A stretch of DNA of 64,000 nucleotides from Lachnospiraceae bacterium AF51-6-b8A. GTDB taxonomy: Bacteria; Bacillota; Clostridia; Lachnospirales; Lachnospiraceae. The position numbers and the translations under genes were made by a program. Positions 8,443 to 16,288 of this stretch are shown here, piece by piece (the stretch's first letter is position 1; each line of letters begins with the position of its first letter). The notes below the pieces were generated by a model. That model was not told the origin of the DNA. It did no database searches and worked only from the letters and a program-made list of their open reading frames with translations. The stretch lies in NCBI GenBank assembly GCA_027682585.1, contig JAQCZH010000004.1:1-64000 (forward strand), in the 5' to 3' direction.

Positions 8443-8760
8443 TTATGTCTGCGCCTCCTTATGGGGATTAAATTTATATCAATTCTTTCCCAGTATACCA
8501 GAAATCTCCCCATCATTCAATATAACCCGGATAAATATTGGTATATTTTCTTTCCCATTTTTGAGGGCAATAGATATTTCAAGTAGGCTGTCAGCAGTTC
8601 CCTTGTTACGCCAAAGGCAAAAAACAGTTCTCTTGTTACACACTCTGTTTTTACAGGCTACGGAACTACTGTCAAAGAGTACAGAAAAAGGACTCCGGCG
8701 ACGCTGTCGTTCCTGGCAATATCCTCGGAATCCCTTGATTTCAAGCCTTTTGATGTAGTT
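8443..8760. other. Non-coding boundary region between the R-M operon and rlmCD
   Basis: 318 bases without a supported gene. It must hold the R-M operon promoter and, if the island is integrated here, an att core close to 8761. Two near-identical 17-mers (8595-8611 and 8625-8641, CAGTTCcCTTGTTACgC type, two differences) are spaced 30 bases apart. Either could be a regulator or recombinase site. Confidence 0.45.
8595..8641. repeat. Two imperfect 17-bp direct repeats upstream of the R-M operon
   Basis: CAGTTCCCTTGTTACGC at 8595-8611 and CAGTTCTCTTGTTACAC at 8625-8641 differ at two positions and lie 30 bases apart, about three helical turns. They are some 150-200 bases upstream of the methyltransferase start. 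Two copies only, so not a CRISPR. Confidence 0.55.
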
Positions 8761-10359
8761 TTAATCCGCCTTGCGTGACAGAAGAACTATAGTCTCCACA
8801 TGCCCCGTCGCCGGAAACATATCCACCCCCCGCATCCGCCGGACCTCATAACCTCTGGCCATGAGAATCTCCAGATCTCTTACCAGGCTGGTTGGCTTGC
8901 AGGAGATGTAGATCATGGATTCAACTCCATAGTCGATGATTTTATCCAGAGCCTTGGGGTGAATTCCGTCCCTGGGGGGATCCAGGACAATGAAGTCCGG
9001 CTTGTCCTCAATATCGTCAATGACCTTTAAGACATCACCGGCAATAAATTCGCAGTTATCAAGGCCGTTTTTCTTCGCATTGGCCTTGGCGGCCGCAACC
9101 GCTTCTTCTACAATCTCAACTCCAATCACATGACCTGCTGCCGGAGCCAGGATCTGGGCGATGGTTCCGGTACCGGAGTATAAGTCAAAGACGGTCTTTC
9201 CTTCAATGCAGTCAAGGTTATTTCGATTCTTCTTCTGACCGTCAAAATGGTCTCGCTTCTTCTCTTTGCCGTCGGAGTGACTTTGTTCCTGCTTTTCATC
9301 TGCCCCCTCTGGAAGGCTCAGAACCATCGACAAGTCGATATTCTCCCTTCCCCTTTCGTTCCCGCCGATAAATTCTCTCACTGTTTCATAGAGAACTTCC
9401 GCCCCAGGCGAATTGGTCTGAAAGAAGGAGAATGGTGTAATGTCAAAGCGCAGACCCAGGATCTCTTCCGTCAGGAAATCTCTGCCATAGAGAAGCTCCG
9501 TCCCCTGGTCTTCAATGGCATCCGCCGGAGAATCATTTTTTGTGTGTAGAATGCCCGCCAGTTCATCATCCCAGTTGTGACCGAGCAAAAGCTGCTTCCA
9601 GTCACCAAGCAGCTTCTTCTCCTCCTCTTCTGTAAAAGGCTTTCCCTCCCGATCAACCCGATCCGTTGAAGTCACAAGATCGACCATCAGCATACCGGTT
9701 CTCTGCGCCCGGCGAACCAAAAGGTGACGCAGGTAACCTTCATGGCGTATCTTGTGGTAAAAACCCAGTCTCCTCTCTGTAAAGAAATCCAGAGTCAAAC
9801 GTAGAAGATCCCGCATATCCCGGCTGATGATACGGCACCGGTCTACGGTGACGATGTCATAGAAGGATCCCCGCTTGTGCATCCCCAGTGCCAGCTGGCC
9901 TCCCTTCGTTTGATCTCCAAAGGAGAATTCCATCTTATTACGATATTCCTGACAGGTCGGTGAAGCTGTCACCCCCTCGAAAATCCGATCGACTCCCTCT
10001 CCGAAAAGAGGCTGCATCAGATGCCGTATCTGATCTTCCTTGAGCTTCCGCTGATCCTCATAAGGCAGATTCTGATAGCTGCAGCCCCCACACTCTGCAA
10101 AATGCGGGCAGGCCGCCTGCTCTAACTCATTGGGAGCCTTCTTTAGAACTTCAAGCAGAATTCCCTGGCTCTTGCTGCGGCCGGCTTTCTTAAGGCGAAG
10201 GCGAATCTTCTGCCCGGGGAGAACATGCTTCACGGTTACCATGCGGTTGGGCTTTACCCCCTGGCCAACGGACTCCTCAGACTCCGCCAGCTCCACCTGC
10301 CCCTTATTGGGAAAATCGACTCTCCTTACGATTCCCTCTGCTTCCTGTCCTCTCTTCAC
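8761..10359 (-). CDS. rlmD: 23S rRNA (uracil-5-)-methyltransferase, RlmD/RlmCD (RumA) family
   Basis: 532 residues. It methylates conserved uridines of 23S rRNA using SAM. An N-terminal TRAM domain spans about 1-72. An iron-sulfur site is formed by Cys84, Cys90, Cys93 and Cys175. The SAM site is FDLYSGTGTI (391-400), followed by LDPPRDGIHP and the catalytic Cys487 in YISCKPTSLVRDL. Residues 332-386 form a charged, low-complexity insertion rich in Lys, Asp and Gln that shorter homologues lack. The 3' end, encoding GHVETIVLLSR, is the conserved segment used as attachment site by some integrative elements, and accessory DNA begins right after the stop. Confidence 0.93.
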   Translation of the reverse strand: MKRGQEAEGIVRRVDFPNKGQVELAESEESVGQGVKPNRMVTVKHVLPGQKIRLRLKKAGRSKSQGILLEVLKKAPNELEQAACPHFAECGGCSYQNLPYEDQRKLKEDQIRHLMQPLFGEGVDRIFEGVTASPTCQEYRNKMEFSFGDQTKGGQLALGMHKRGSFYDIVTVDRCRIISRDMRDLLRLTLDFFTERRLGFYHKIRHEGYLRHLLVRRAQRTGMLMVDLVTSTDRVDREGKPFTEEEEKKLLGDWKQLLLGHNWDDELAGILHTKNDSPADAIEDQGTELLYGRDFLTEEILGLRFDITPFSFFQTNSPGAEVLYETVREFIGGNERGRENIDLSMVLSLPEGADEKQEQSHSDGKEKKRDHFDGQKKNRNNLDCIEGKTVFDLYSGTGTIAQILAPAAGHVIGVEIVEEAVAAAKANAKKNGLDNCEFIAGDVLKVIDDIEDKPDFIVLDPPRDGIHPKALDKIIDYGVESMIYISCKPTSLVRDLEILMARGYEVRRMRGVDMFPATGHVETIVLLSRKAD

Positions 10360-10482
10360 TGCGCAATCCTCTTACACACAAATACAAAATACCATTGTCT
10401 TCTATCATCATGGCGTCTCTGACGAAGATACCGGCCTGTTCCTGCTGAAAAAGTGAAATTCAGCGTTTGCCTTCTTCTTATC

Positions 10483-11502
10483 TTATCGAACCGGATCGGT
10501 CAGAAGCTCGAATCTGGTCATAAAATTCAACTCATCAAAACGGATATAAGAGTAAAAATTATTGAAGAAGAAATTATCGGACCTGCAAGTCCACTGTATT
10601 CCATAGACCAAACTCGTAACATCGGCATTCTTGCGGTCACCGGGCTGAAGCCATAGCTTCTTCCCGAAAACACGAGCCAGTTCTCCCTGATCCAAAGACC
10701 GCATCAGATCAATCCCCTCAAGTTCAATCTGCAAGCCCTTCTCTCGATCAGACTGACTTCCGTCTTCTTCAATGCCAAAACCGATTACTGTGCTGTTCTC
10801 CAGAATCTTATCCTCTTTCCTGCCCGCATAGAAAATCAGACTCCCGATAATCTGGCCCTTTTTAACCAGCAGGTAATCCGGATAAGCCCCATCAATATCT
10901 CTGTGCTCATATCCCCTGGGGATCGTACGGCTTTGATCCCAGGCATATCTCTGATAATCCCCACTGGTCAGATAGTCCCGGTACTCGGCTCTGCCAGCAT
11001 TTTTCCGTCTGCAGTAGATGTCATAGCCCTCCGCGTGCAGATCCTCTGCCGTCGTCTGGTCCATGACAATCTGTGTCTGATTGATCTTAAGTCCCGGCGC
11101 CTTGGGAGGCAGACCAATAAAGAAAAAGAGCAGCATAAAGTAAAAGACTATAAAGAAGGCGGCCAGAAGAGCCATCAGAGAACGGCCTGTTCTCTTTCTC
11201 GCATTGAAGATGGAGACGGCAATCGGAATGATCACCGCCCTGCCGATATAGGAGAGTTTATCTCCCCCCCGATAGACGGCATCGTAGATGATGAGACCTG
11301 CGATGACAATCATTCCCCCGTAGATCAGGATCTCCGCAACCGATGGTCTTCCTGTCTTTGTCTGGTCATTGACCGCGTCATCGATCGCCCTCGTTCCATC
11401 CGCCCGTTTTCGTTTCATCTGGTAGACTAAGAACAGATAAATGGCGATATAAAAAAGGGCCAGACCTACATAGCTGGCGATCAAGACACTTCTTGCATCC
11501 AT
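10483..11502 (-). CDS. Hypothetical membrane protein
   Basis: 339 residues. Four hydrophobic segments lie in the first 130 residues: about 7-27, 56-74, 84-100 and 108-132, the last being FFIVFYFMLLFFFIGL. A soluble domain of about 200 residues follows, with several aromatic-rich stretches and no motif I recognise. The start at 11502 is preceded by GGAGGGGG. A shortened copy of residues around the second hydrophobic segment lies just upstream (about 11640-11720). The function is unknown. Confidence 0.7.
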   Translation of the reverse strand: MDARSVLIASYVGLALFYIAIYLFLVYQMKRKRADGTRAIDDAVNDQTKTGRPSVAEILIYGGMIVIAGLIIYDAVYRGGDKLSYIGRAVIIPIAVSIFNARKRTGRSLMALLAAFFIVFYFMLLFFFIGLPPKAPGLKINQTQIVMDQTTAEDLHAEGYDIYCRRKNAGRAEYRDYLTSGDYQRYAWDQSRTIPRGYEHRDIDGAYPDYLLVKKGQIIGSLIFYAGRKEDKILENSTVIGFGIEEDGSQSDREKGLQIELEGIDLMRSLDQGELARVFGKKLWLQPGDRKNADVTSLVYGIQWTCRSDNFFFNNFYSYIRFDELNFMTRFELLTDPVR

Positions 11503-11885
11503 CTTTTCCCCCTCCTCCGGTGTTCGCGCGCTTCCTTGTCCTTGTCCAATCCGCGTTCTCCCTTACATGCCATTTTTCTGCCCTGAACATCCGTATTCCC
11601 CGTATTCTTCAGGTGAGTATCATACATGTCTGACAAGGATGTAAGAAAATCTCCGTAAATCAGAATCTCTTTGGCCGACGATCTTCCTGTCCCGGTCTGC
11701 TCATTGATCGGACCCATCCCTCACAATTCGGATCTATTCCTCATCATATGGAAAAAGGATTCCCCATCCCATAGATCGGAAATCCTTAACTCCAGCATAT
11801 ATTGTCCCTTTCTCTGCGCTCATAGGCAATAAGAGCAGAATACGCAGCTCCGCAGGGATCCCATTGCCATGAAATCAAAGCCGGG
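11503..11885. other. Gene-poor gap with a gene remnant
   Basis: 383 bases between the acidic single-pass protein and the membrane protein. It contains the remnant at about 11640-11720. A short minus-strand frame near 11786-11850 reads DPCGAAYSALIAYERRER but has no convincing start. Nothing else was recognised. Confidence 0.4.
11640..11720 (-). pseudogene. Remnant duplicate of part of the adjacent membrane-protein gene
   Basis: The minus strand reads NEQTGTGRSSAKEILIYGDF, which closely matches NDQTKTGRPSVAEILIYGGM inside the neighbouring 339-residue protein. The similarity extends to the DNA (for example CTTCCTGTC...GGTCTGC/GCTCATTGA in both). After this block the frame drifts into unrelated residues. 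It looks like the leftover of a partial tandem duplication. A 78-residue frame (11481-11717) spans it, but there is no sign that it is used. Confidence 0.55.
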
Positions 11886-12143
11886 TTAATCAGCGAAACT
11901 GCTCTCCTCCTTGAGTTCCTCTTCGGCTTCCTTCTCAAGCTTCTCGTCCGCATCATCCTTAGCCGCGAACTCCTCGCCGTCCTCATCTTCGAAGAAATCC
12001 TCATCATCGAACTCATCATCGATGTCGTCCATGAACTCTTCTTCATAATCGGGCTTGAAATACTTATACACCGCATAACCGACACCGGCAACGAGAGCTG
12101 CTACTGCGGTCAAACCAAACAGAGTCTTAAATGCCTTCTTCAT
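11886..12143 (-). CDS. Small single-pass membrane protein with acidic tail
   Basis: 85 residues from ATG at 12143. This start is chosen because AGGAGGTG lies 7 bases upstream; an in-frame upstream ATG at 12170 lacks one. An N-terminal Lys-rich end and hydrophobic segment (about 7-25, LFGLTAVAALVAGVGYAVYK) are followed by a tail almost wholly Asp and Glu. Similar short proteins are common near housekeeping genes in Lachnospiraceae, without known role. A promoter with extended -10 TGATATAAT lies about 45 bases upstream. Confidence 0.75.
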   Translation of the reverse strand: MKKAFKTLFGLTAVAALVAGVGYAVYKYFKPDYEEEFMDDIDDEFDDEDFFEDEDGEEFAAKDDADEKLEKEAEEELKEESSFAD

Positions 12144-12188
12144 AGCGCTACACCTCCTGTATGCGTGCACAATCTTTACTTGTCCCTG

Positions 12189-12197
12189 ATTATATCA
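12189..12197 (-). promoter_or_regulatory. Extended -10 promoter element of the acidic membrane protein gene
   Basis: On the minus strand TGATATAAT, a perfect TATAAT with TGN extension, about 45 bases before the start codon. The -35 region is weak (TTGCAT at 15 bases). Confidence 0.5.
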
Positions 12198-12270
12198 CAT
12201 TGCCTGACAATGCAATGATTTTCAGAAAAATTTAAGATTCTGCCCTTTTTGGCAGGGATCCCGGTTTCTC

Positions 12271-14535
12271 TTAGATTTTACGTAATTTGGCAAATGCCGC
12301 GAACATCTTCTTGATCCCGACCCGATCGAAGTCCACGGTTACCTCATAGTCACGGCCGCCATCTACAATCGAAGTCACCTGTCCCTCTCCGAATTTCACA
12401 TGCAGGACCCGATCTCCCAGCTGGTAATCCAGAGGCTTTTTGCCGCTATCGCCGAAATTCTTCGCGGCTGCCGCGTACTTCTGAGCAGAGCTTGTCCTGT
12501 GAACTTCCGCCGCATTTTTGCGGGCATAAGCCCTGGAACCATAACGAGGACTCTTCTCGTCGTCCTCCCAGAGGAAATTTCCGGTCATGATCTCGGCAGG
12601 CAGATTCCCATCAATGACTTCAGAAGGGATCTCCTCGACGAAGCGGCTTAAGGAGGCGTACTGCATCTGTCCCCGTACCATACGCATGCGGGCCGCTGTC
12701 AGGATCAGATGCTCCCTGGCCCGGGTAATTCCCACATAGGCCAGACGGCGCTCCTCCTCGATCTCCTCATCCGCATTCTCTGCTGTGATCGACATGTAGC
12801 TGGGGAAAAGTCCGTCCTCCATGCCAACCAGGTAGACATTGGAAAATTCCAGCCCCTTGGCGGAATGCAGGGTCATCAGAGTCACATAATCAGCGGATTC
12901 ATCCAGATTGTCAATATCAGCGACCAGAGAGACCTGCTCTAAGAAATCATTTAAATCCGGCTTCTCTGTCTCCTGCTCATAGAGAATGACCTTGTTGATC
13001 AACTCATCAATATTCTCGATTCTGGCCCTGGCCTCATCCGTTCCCTCCGCCTTGAGTCCATCCGCATATCCGGTCTGGTCAATGATATAGAGCAGACATT
13101 TGCTGATGCCCTCCTGCGCCAGGACCTGTCTGGATCGCTCAATCAGAGCCACAAAGGCAAGAATCTTAGCGGCAGCCCTGGTCATTCCCTGAATCTGATT
13201 GGCTTTCGTCAGAGCCTGATAGAAGTCAATCCCACTGGAATTGGCATAGGCCTGCACACGATCCATGGAAGTGGCCCCAATCCCCCGGCGGGGAACATTT
13301 AAGACCCGTCGAACCGCCAGATCATCCTGGGCATTATCAATAACCTTGAGGTAGCTGAGCAGATCCTTGATCTCCCGACGGGCATAGAAATTAACCCCGC
13401 CGAAGATCTTGTATGGAATATTGTCTGCGACCAGCTTCTCCTCCAGAAGGCGGGACTGGGCATTGGTCCGATAGAGAATGGCGCAGTCCCTGTAGCTGTA
13501 CTCCCTGCGATTAGCCATGGATGCAATGCTTGTAGCTACAAATGCCGCCTCCTCGTAAGCGGAGTCAAATTGCCTTAGAAGGATCTTCTCTCCGTCACCC
13601 AAATCGGTCCAAAGAGACTTGGCCTTGCGGCCGGTATTATTGGAAATCACCCCGTTGGCTGCCCTTAAAATGTTCTGGGTTGACCGGTAATTCTGCTCCA
13701 GCTTGATGACTTTGGCATCCGGATAATGTTCTTCAAAGTGAAGGATATTATAAATATTCGCCCCTCGAAACTTGTAGATGGACTGATCATCATCTCCGAC
13801 CACGCAGAGATTGCGATAACCGTCCGCAAGAAGTCTGACCAGTTCAAACTGGGCCGTATTGGTATCCTGATACTCATCTATCATAATATAGCGAAACCGC
13901 CTCTGGCAGTAGTCTCTGACCTCAGAATCCCGGCGCAGAAGTTCAACCGTCTTCATAATCAGATCATCGAAGTCCAGGGCATTGTTGGCCATCAGCCTGG
14001 CCTGATACTCCCGATAGACCTGACCCTGACGGGTTCGGTTAAAGTCTCCCTCAGCCTCTCTCAAGAATTCCTCCGGTTCGATCAGATTCTCCTTGGCATG
14101 GGAGATCACAGAGAGGAAAGATCGTTCCCTGTGAATCTTCGTGTCGATTTCCAGGCGCTTGCAGATATCCTTCATCAGAGACTTCTGGTCATCTCCATCA
14201 TAAATGGTAAAGCGGCCGTCATAACCGATCCGATCGGCAAAACGACGCAGGATCCTCACGCAGGAGGAGTGAAAGGTTGCCACCCAGACAGCCTCTCCAC
14301 CAAAACCGACCAGCTTGTCAATCCTCTCTCGCATCTCTTTGGCCGCTTTATTGGTGAAAGTGATCGCCATGATCTGGTAGGGCGCCACTCCCTTTTCATC
14401 GATCAGATAGGCCACTCGATGGGTCAGGACCCGGGTTTTCCCGGATCCGGCTCCCGCCAAAATAAGAACGGGGCCCTCTGTTGTGAGGACTCCGTCTTTC
14501 TGTTGTTCATTTAACAAGTCCAGTGTTTTTGACAT
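12271..14535 (-). CDS. pcrA: ATP-dependent DNA helicase PcrA/UvrD
   Basis: 754 residues, the usual PcrA length. This superfamily 1A 3'-5' helicase acts in nucleotide excision and mismatch repair and removes RecA or stalled polymerase from DNA. Motifs are clear: Q-motif at LNEQQKDGV, Walker A GAGSGKTR (about 29-36), DEYQDTN (II), QNYRST (IV), LMTLHSAKGLEF (V), VGITRARE (VI). The C-terminal Tudor-like tail has GDRVLHVKFGEGQV. ATG at 14535 has GGAGAGAGA upstream. In B. subtilis pcrA also lies near yerC, the gene upstream here. A short hairpin with an A/T-rich tail near 12237-12260 may end transcription. Confidence 0.96.
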   Translation of the reverse strand: MSKTLDLLNEQQKDGVLTTEGPVLILAGAGSGKTRVLTHRVAYLIDEKGVAPYQIMAITFTNKAAKEMRERIDKLVGFGGEAVWVATFHSSCVRILRRFADRIGYDGRFTIYDGDDQKSLMKDICKRLEIDTKIHRERSFLSVISHAKENLIEPEEFLREAEGDFNRTRQGQVYREYQARLMANNALDFDDLIMKTVELLRRDSEVRDYCQRRFRYIMIDEYQDTNTAQFELVRLLADGYRNLCVVGDDDQSIYKFRGANIYNILHFEEHYPDAKVIKLEQNYRSTQNILRAANGVISNNTGRKAKSLWTDLGDGEKILLRQFDSAYEEAAFVATSIASMANRREYSYRDCAILYRTNAQSRLLEEKLVADNIPYKIFGGVNFYARREIKDLLSYLKVIDNAQDDLAVRRVLNVPRRGIGATSMDRVQAYANSSGIDFYQALTKANQIQGMTRAAAKILAFVALIERSRQVLAQEGISKCLLYIIDQTGYADGLKAEGTDEARARIENIDELINKVILYEQETEKPDLNDFLEQVSLVADIDNLDESADYVTLMTLHSAKGLEFSNVYLVGMEDGLFPSYMSITAENADEEIEEERRLAYVGITRAREHLILTAARMRMVRGQMQYASLSRFVEEIPSEVIDGNLPAEIMTGNFLWEDDEKSPRYGSRAYARKNAAEVHRTSSAQKYAAAAKNFGDSGKKPLDYQLGDRVLHVKFGEGQVTSIVDGGRDYEVTVDFDRVGIKKMFAAFAKLRKI

Positions 14536-14554
14536 CTTCTCTCTCCATCAGCAA

Positions 14555-14600
14555 CAGAATGCCGACTCCGCAGCCAGCCATTCTATTGTCCTGAGCAATG
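14555..14600 (+). repeat. Degenerate copy of the dispersed palindromic repeat
   Basis: The plus strand has CTCCG...CATTCTATTGTCCTGAG, aligning with CTCCG...TATTCCATTGTCATGAAT of the better copies at 60548 and 49937. It lies between yerC and pcrA. Another weak match (CTTCCATTCTCATAA, near 14661) overlaps the yerC stop codon. Confidence 0.4.
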
Positions 14601-14670
14601 AAACACATGCCCTGCGCGATCCTTCCCTTCTCATATACAGAACAAATGCGCGCTTTGCAGCCTTCCATTC

Positions 14671-14964
14671 TCATAAGTCAGAACTGACCCTCTCCAACAC
14701 CGTATTGTAACCGCCCTCTCCATAGTTAAGGGCTCGGTTCACCCGGCTGATGGTCGCCGTAGAGGCTCCGGTCTTCTCTGCAATATCCATGTAAGTATAA
14801 TTCCTGCGCAGCATGCCAGCGACCTCAAAGCGCTGGCTTAAGGAAACCATCTCGTTGACAGTGCACAGATCCTCAAAAAACAGATAAGCCTCTTCTCTGT
14901 CCTTCAAGGTCAGAATCCCGTCGATCAGGCGATCCGTATTTTCATCTCTCATTTTCTTACTCAT
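14671..14964 (-). CDS. yerC: YerC/YecD family TrpR-related DNA-binding protein
   Basis: 97 residues. The helical TrpR-like fold shows as LIDGILTLKDREEAYLFFED and SLSQRFEVAGMLRRNYTY, followed by the helix-turn-helix DIAEKTGASTATISRVNRAL (about 60-79). These proteins are widespread in Firmicutes and annotated as TrpR-like, but they do not bind tryptophan as far as is known and their targets are unclear. Location directly upstream of pcrA matches the B. subtilis yerC-pcrA neighbourhood. Confidence 0.9.
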   Translation of the reverse strand: MSKKMRDENTDRLIDGILTLKDREEAYLFFEDLCTVNEMVSLSQRFEVAGMLRRNYTYMDIAEKTGASTATISRVNRALNYGEGGYNTVLERVSSDL

Positions 14965-15009
14965 GCTTATCCCCTTGCAATTTCTGTCACCCGATCTTCT
15001 TCACTTGCG

Positions 15010-15046
15010 AAAAATCCCGGTGGTTGCCCAAAACAACTACCGAGAT
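15010..15046 (-). terminator. Intrinsic terminator of asnA
   Basis: On the minus strand a stem CTCGGTAGTTG / CAACCACCGGG around TTTTGGG, followed by ATTTTTCGC. It lies about 100 bases past the asnA stop. Confidence 0.65.
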
Positions 15047-15136
15047 TTTAGCACGCTAATTTGTGAAATTCAATCTGCTCCGGCGAATCGATCATCACCG
15101 GTCGGCCCATCTGTGGATGGTTGATGCGTAAGTATC

Positions 15137-16147
15137 TCAGAGGAGAACAACTCCCCTGCCCGCTGCCGCCTTTAAATCTTCCTCCGGCCAGATGGAGACC
15201 TGAACCTCACCGATATGACATTTGCGGAGAAAGAACATACAGATACGGGACTGCCCGATACCGCCGCCGATGGTATAAGGAAGCTTCTTTTCAAGAATTG
15301 CCTTCTGGAAGGGAAGGTCTGCTCTCTCGGGGCAGCCCGCCTTGGCAAGCTGACTCCTCAGAGCCTCCTCATCAACACGGATGCCCATAGAGCTTAATTC
15401 CAGGGCGATGTCATCCACCGGATAGTAGACGATGATATCCCCATTCAGACTCCAGTCATCATAATCGGGAGCGCGGCCATCGTGCCTGTCGCCGCTCTTT
15501 AACTGATCGCCGATCTGCTCGATGAAGACAGCCCCGTGCAGCCTGGCGATCTTATACTCGCGCTCCTTAGGCGTGCAGTCAGGGTACATATCTTCCAATT
15601 CCTGTGTTGTGACAAAAGCAATGTCATCCGGCAGAAAACACTCCACATAGTCGTATTTATTGGCTACGTACTTCTCTGTGACATGCAGAGCCTCGTAGAC
15701 ATTCCTGACAATCTTATGCAGGAATTCCGCATTGCGATCCGACTTCTCAATCACCCGCTCCCAGTCCCACTGGTCCACATAGATGGAATGAATATTATCG
15801 GTGTCCTCATCCCGGCGGATGGCATTCATATCCGTGTAAAGTCCCTGACCGGGAGCAAAACCATAACGTCCAAGAGCATATCTCTTCCACTTGGCTAAAG
15901 AGTGAACAATCTCCACCTCGTGATCTCCCTGCTCCTTGATTCCGAAGGCCACCGGACGCTCCGTACCATTTAAATTATCATTAAGACCGGAGGACGGCTC
16001 GACAAAGAGAGGAGCCGTCACACGCTGCAGGTTCAACTCAGCAGCCAGCTGATTCTGGAAGAAATCCTTGACCTTCTTAATTGCAATCTGTGTGTCCTTG
16101 AGACCAAGGGCTGACCTGTAGCCCTCGGGGATCTGAATACTGCTCAT
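15137..16147 (-). CDS. asnA: Aspartate-ammonia ligase (asparagine synthetase A)
   Basis: 336 residues, the normal length of AsnA, which makes asparagine from aspartate, ammonia and ATP. It is structurally a class II tRNA-synthetase catalytic core. Recognisable blocks are RVTAPLFVEPSSGLNDNLNG (ligand loop), AVFIEQIGDQLKSGDRHDGRAPDYDDW and TIGGGIGQSRICMFFL (motif 3). AAGGAGG precedes the ATG. It follows asnS after 141 bases on the same strand, linking asparagine synthesis with its charging to tRNA. Confidence 0.96.
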   Translation of the reverse strand: MSSIQIPEGYRSALGLKDTQIAIKKVKDFFQNQLAAELNLQRVTAPLFVEPSSGLNDNLNGTERPVAFGIKEQGDHEVEIVHSLAKWKRYALGRYGFAPGQGLYTDMNAIRRDEDTDNIHSIYVDQWDWERVIEKSDRNAEFLHKIVRNVYEALHVTEKYVANKYDYVECFLPDDIAFVTTQELEDMYPDCTPKEREYKIARLHGAVFIEQIGDQLKSGDRHDGRAPDYDDWSLNGDIIVYYPVDDIALELSSMGIRVDEEALRSQLAKAGCPERADLPFQKAILEKKLPYTIGGGIGQSRICMFFLRKCHIGEVQVSIWPEEDLKAAAGRGVVLL

Positions 16148-16288
16148 TTATTCCTCCTTCGGTTAAATTTTACGCTGTCTCTGCCGCAATTACATCTGTC
16201 ATCCCTGGAACTGTCATCTGGCTGCGGACACAGAAGAAAAATGTCTGCCATCTGCAAAAACCAACATGACTCCCATGATCTTTTCAGC

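Larger units (their letters stand above)
1..8760. mobile_element. Accessory island, probable end of an integrative element abutting rlmCD
   Basis: The gene content changes sharply at 8760. To the left are a restriction-modification operon, an ImmA-like peptidase gene, a phage-like PD-(D/E)XK protein, a sigma-like HTH protein and genes with disabling mutations. To the right is ordinary housekeeping sequence. The boundary is the 3' end of rlmCD, and the 3' end of rumA-type genes is a documented insertion site of integrative conjugative elements in Firmicutes. No integrase, relaxase or second att site is visible, so the other end would lie left of the window. The element assignment is inference from gene content and boundary position. 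Confidence 0.5.

Noticed and set aside
8595..8641. Short CRISPR array
   Set aside because: Only two imperfect 17-mers, too short and without further units or cas genes.
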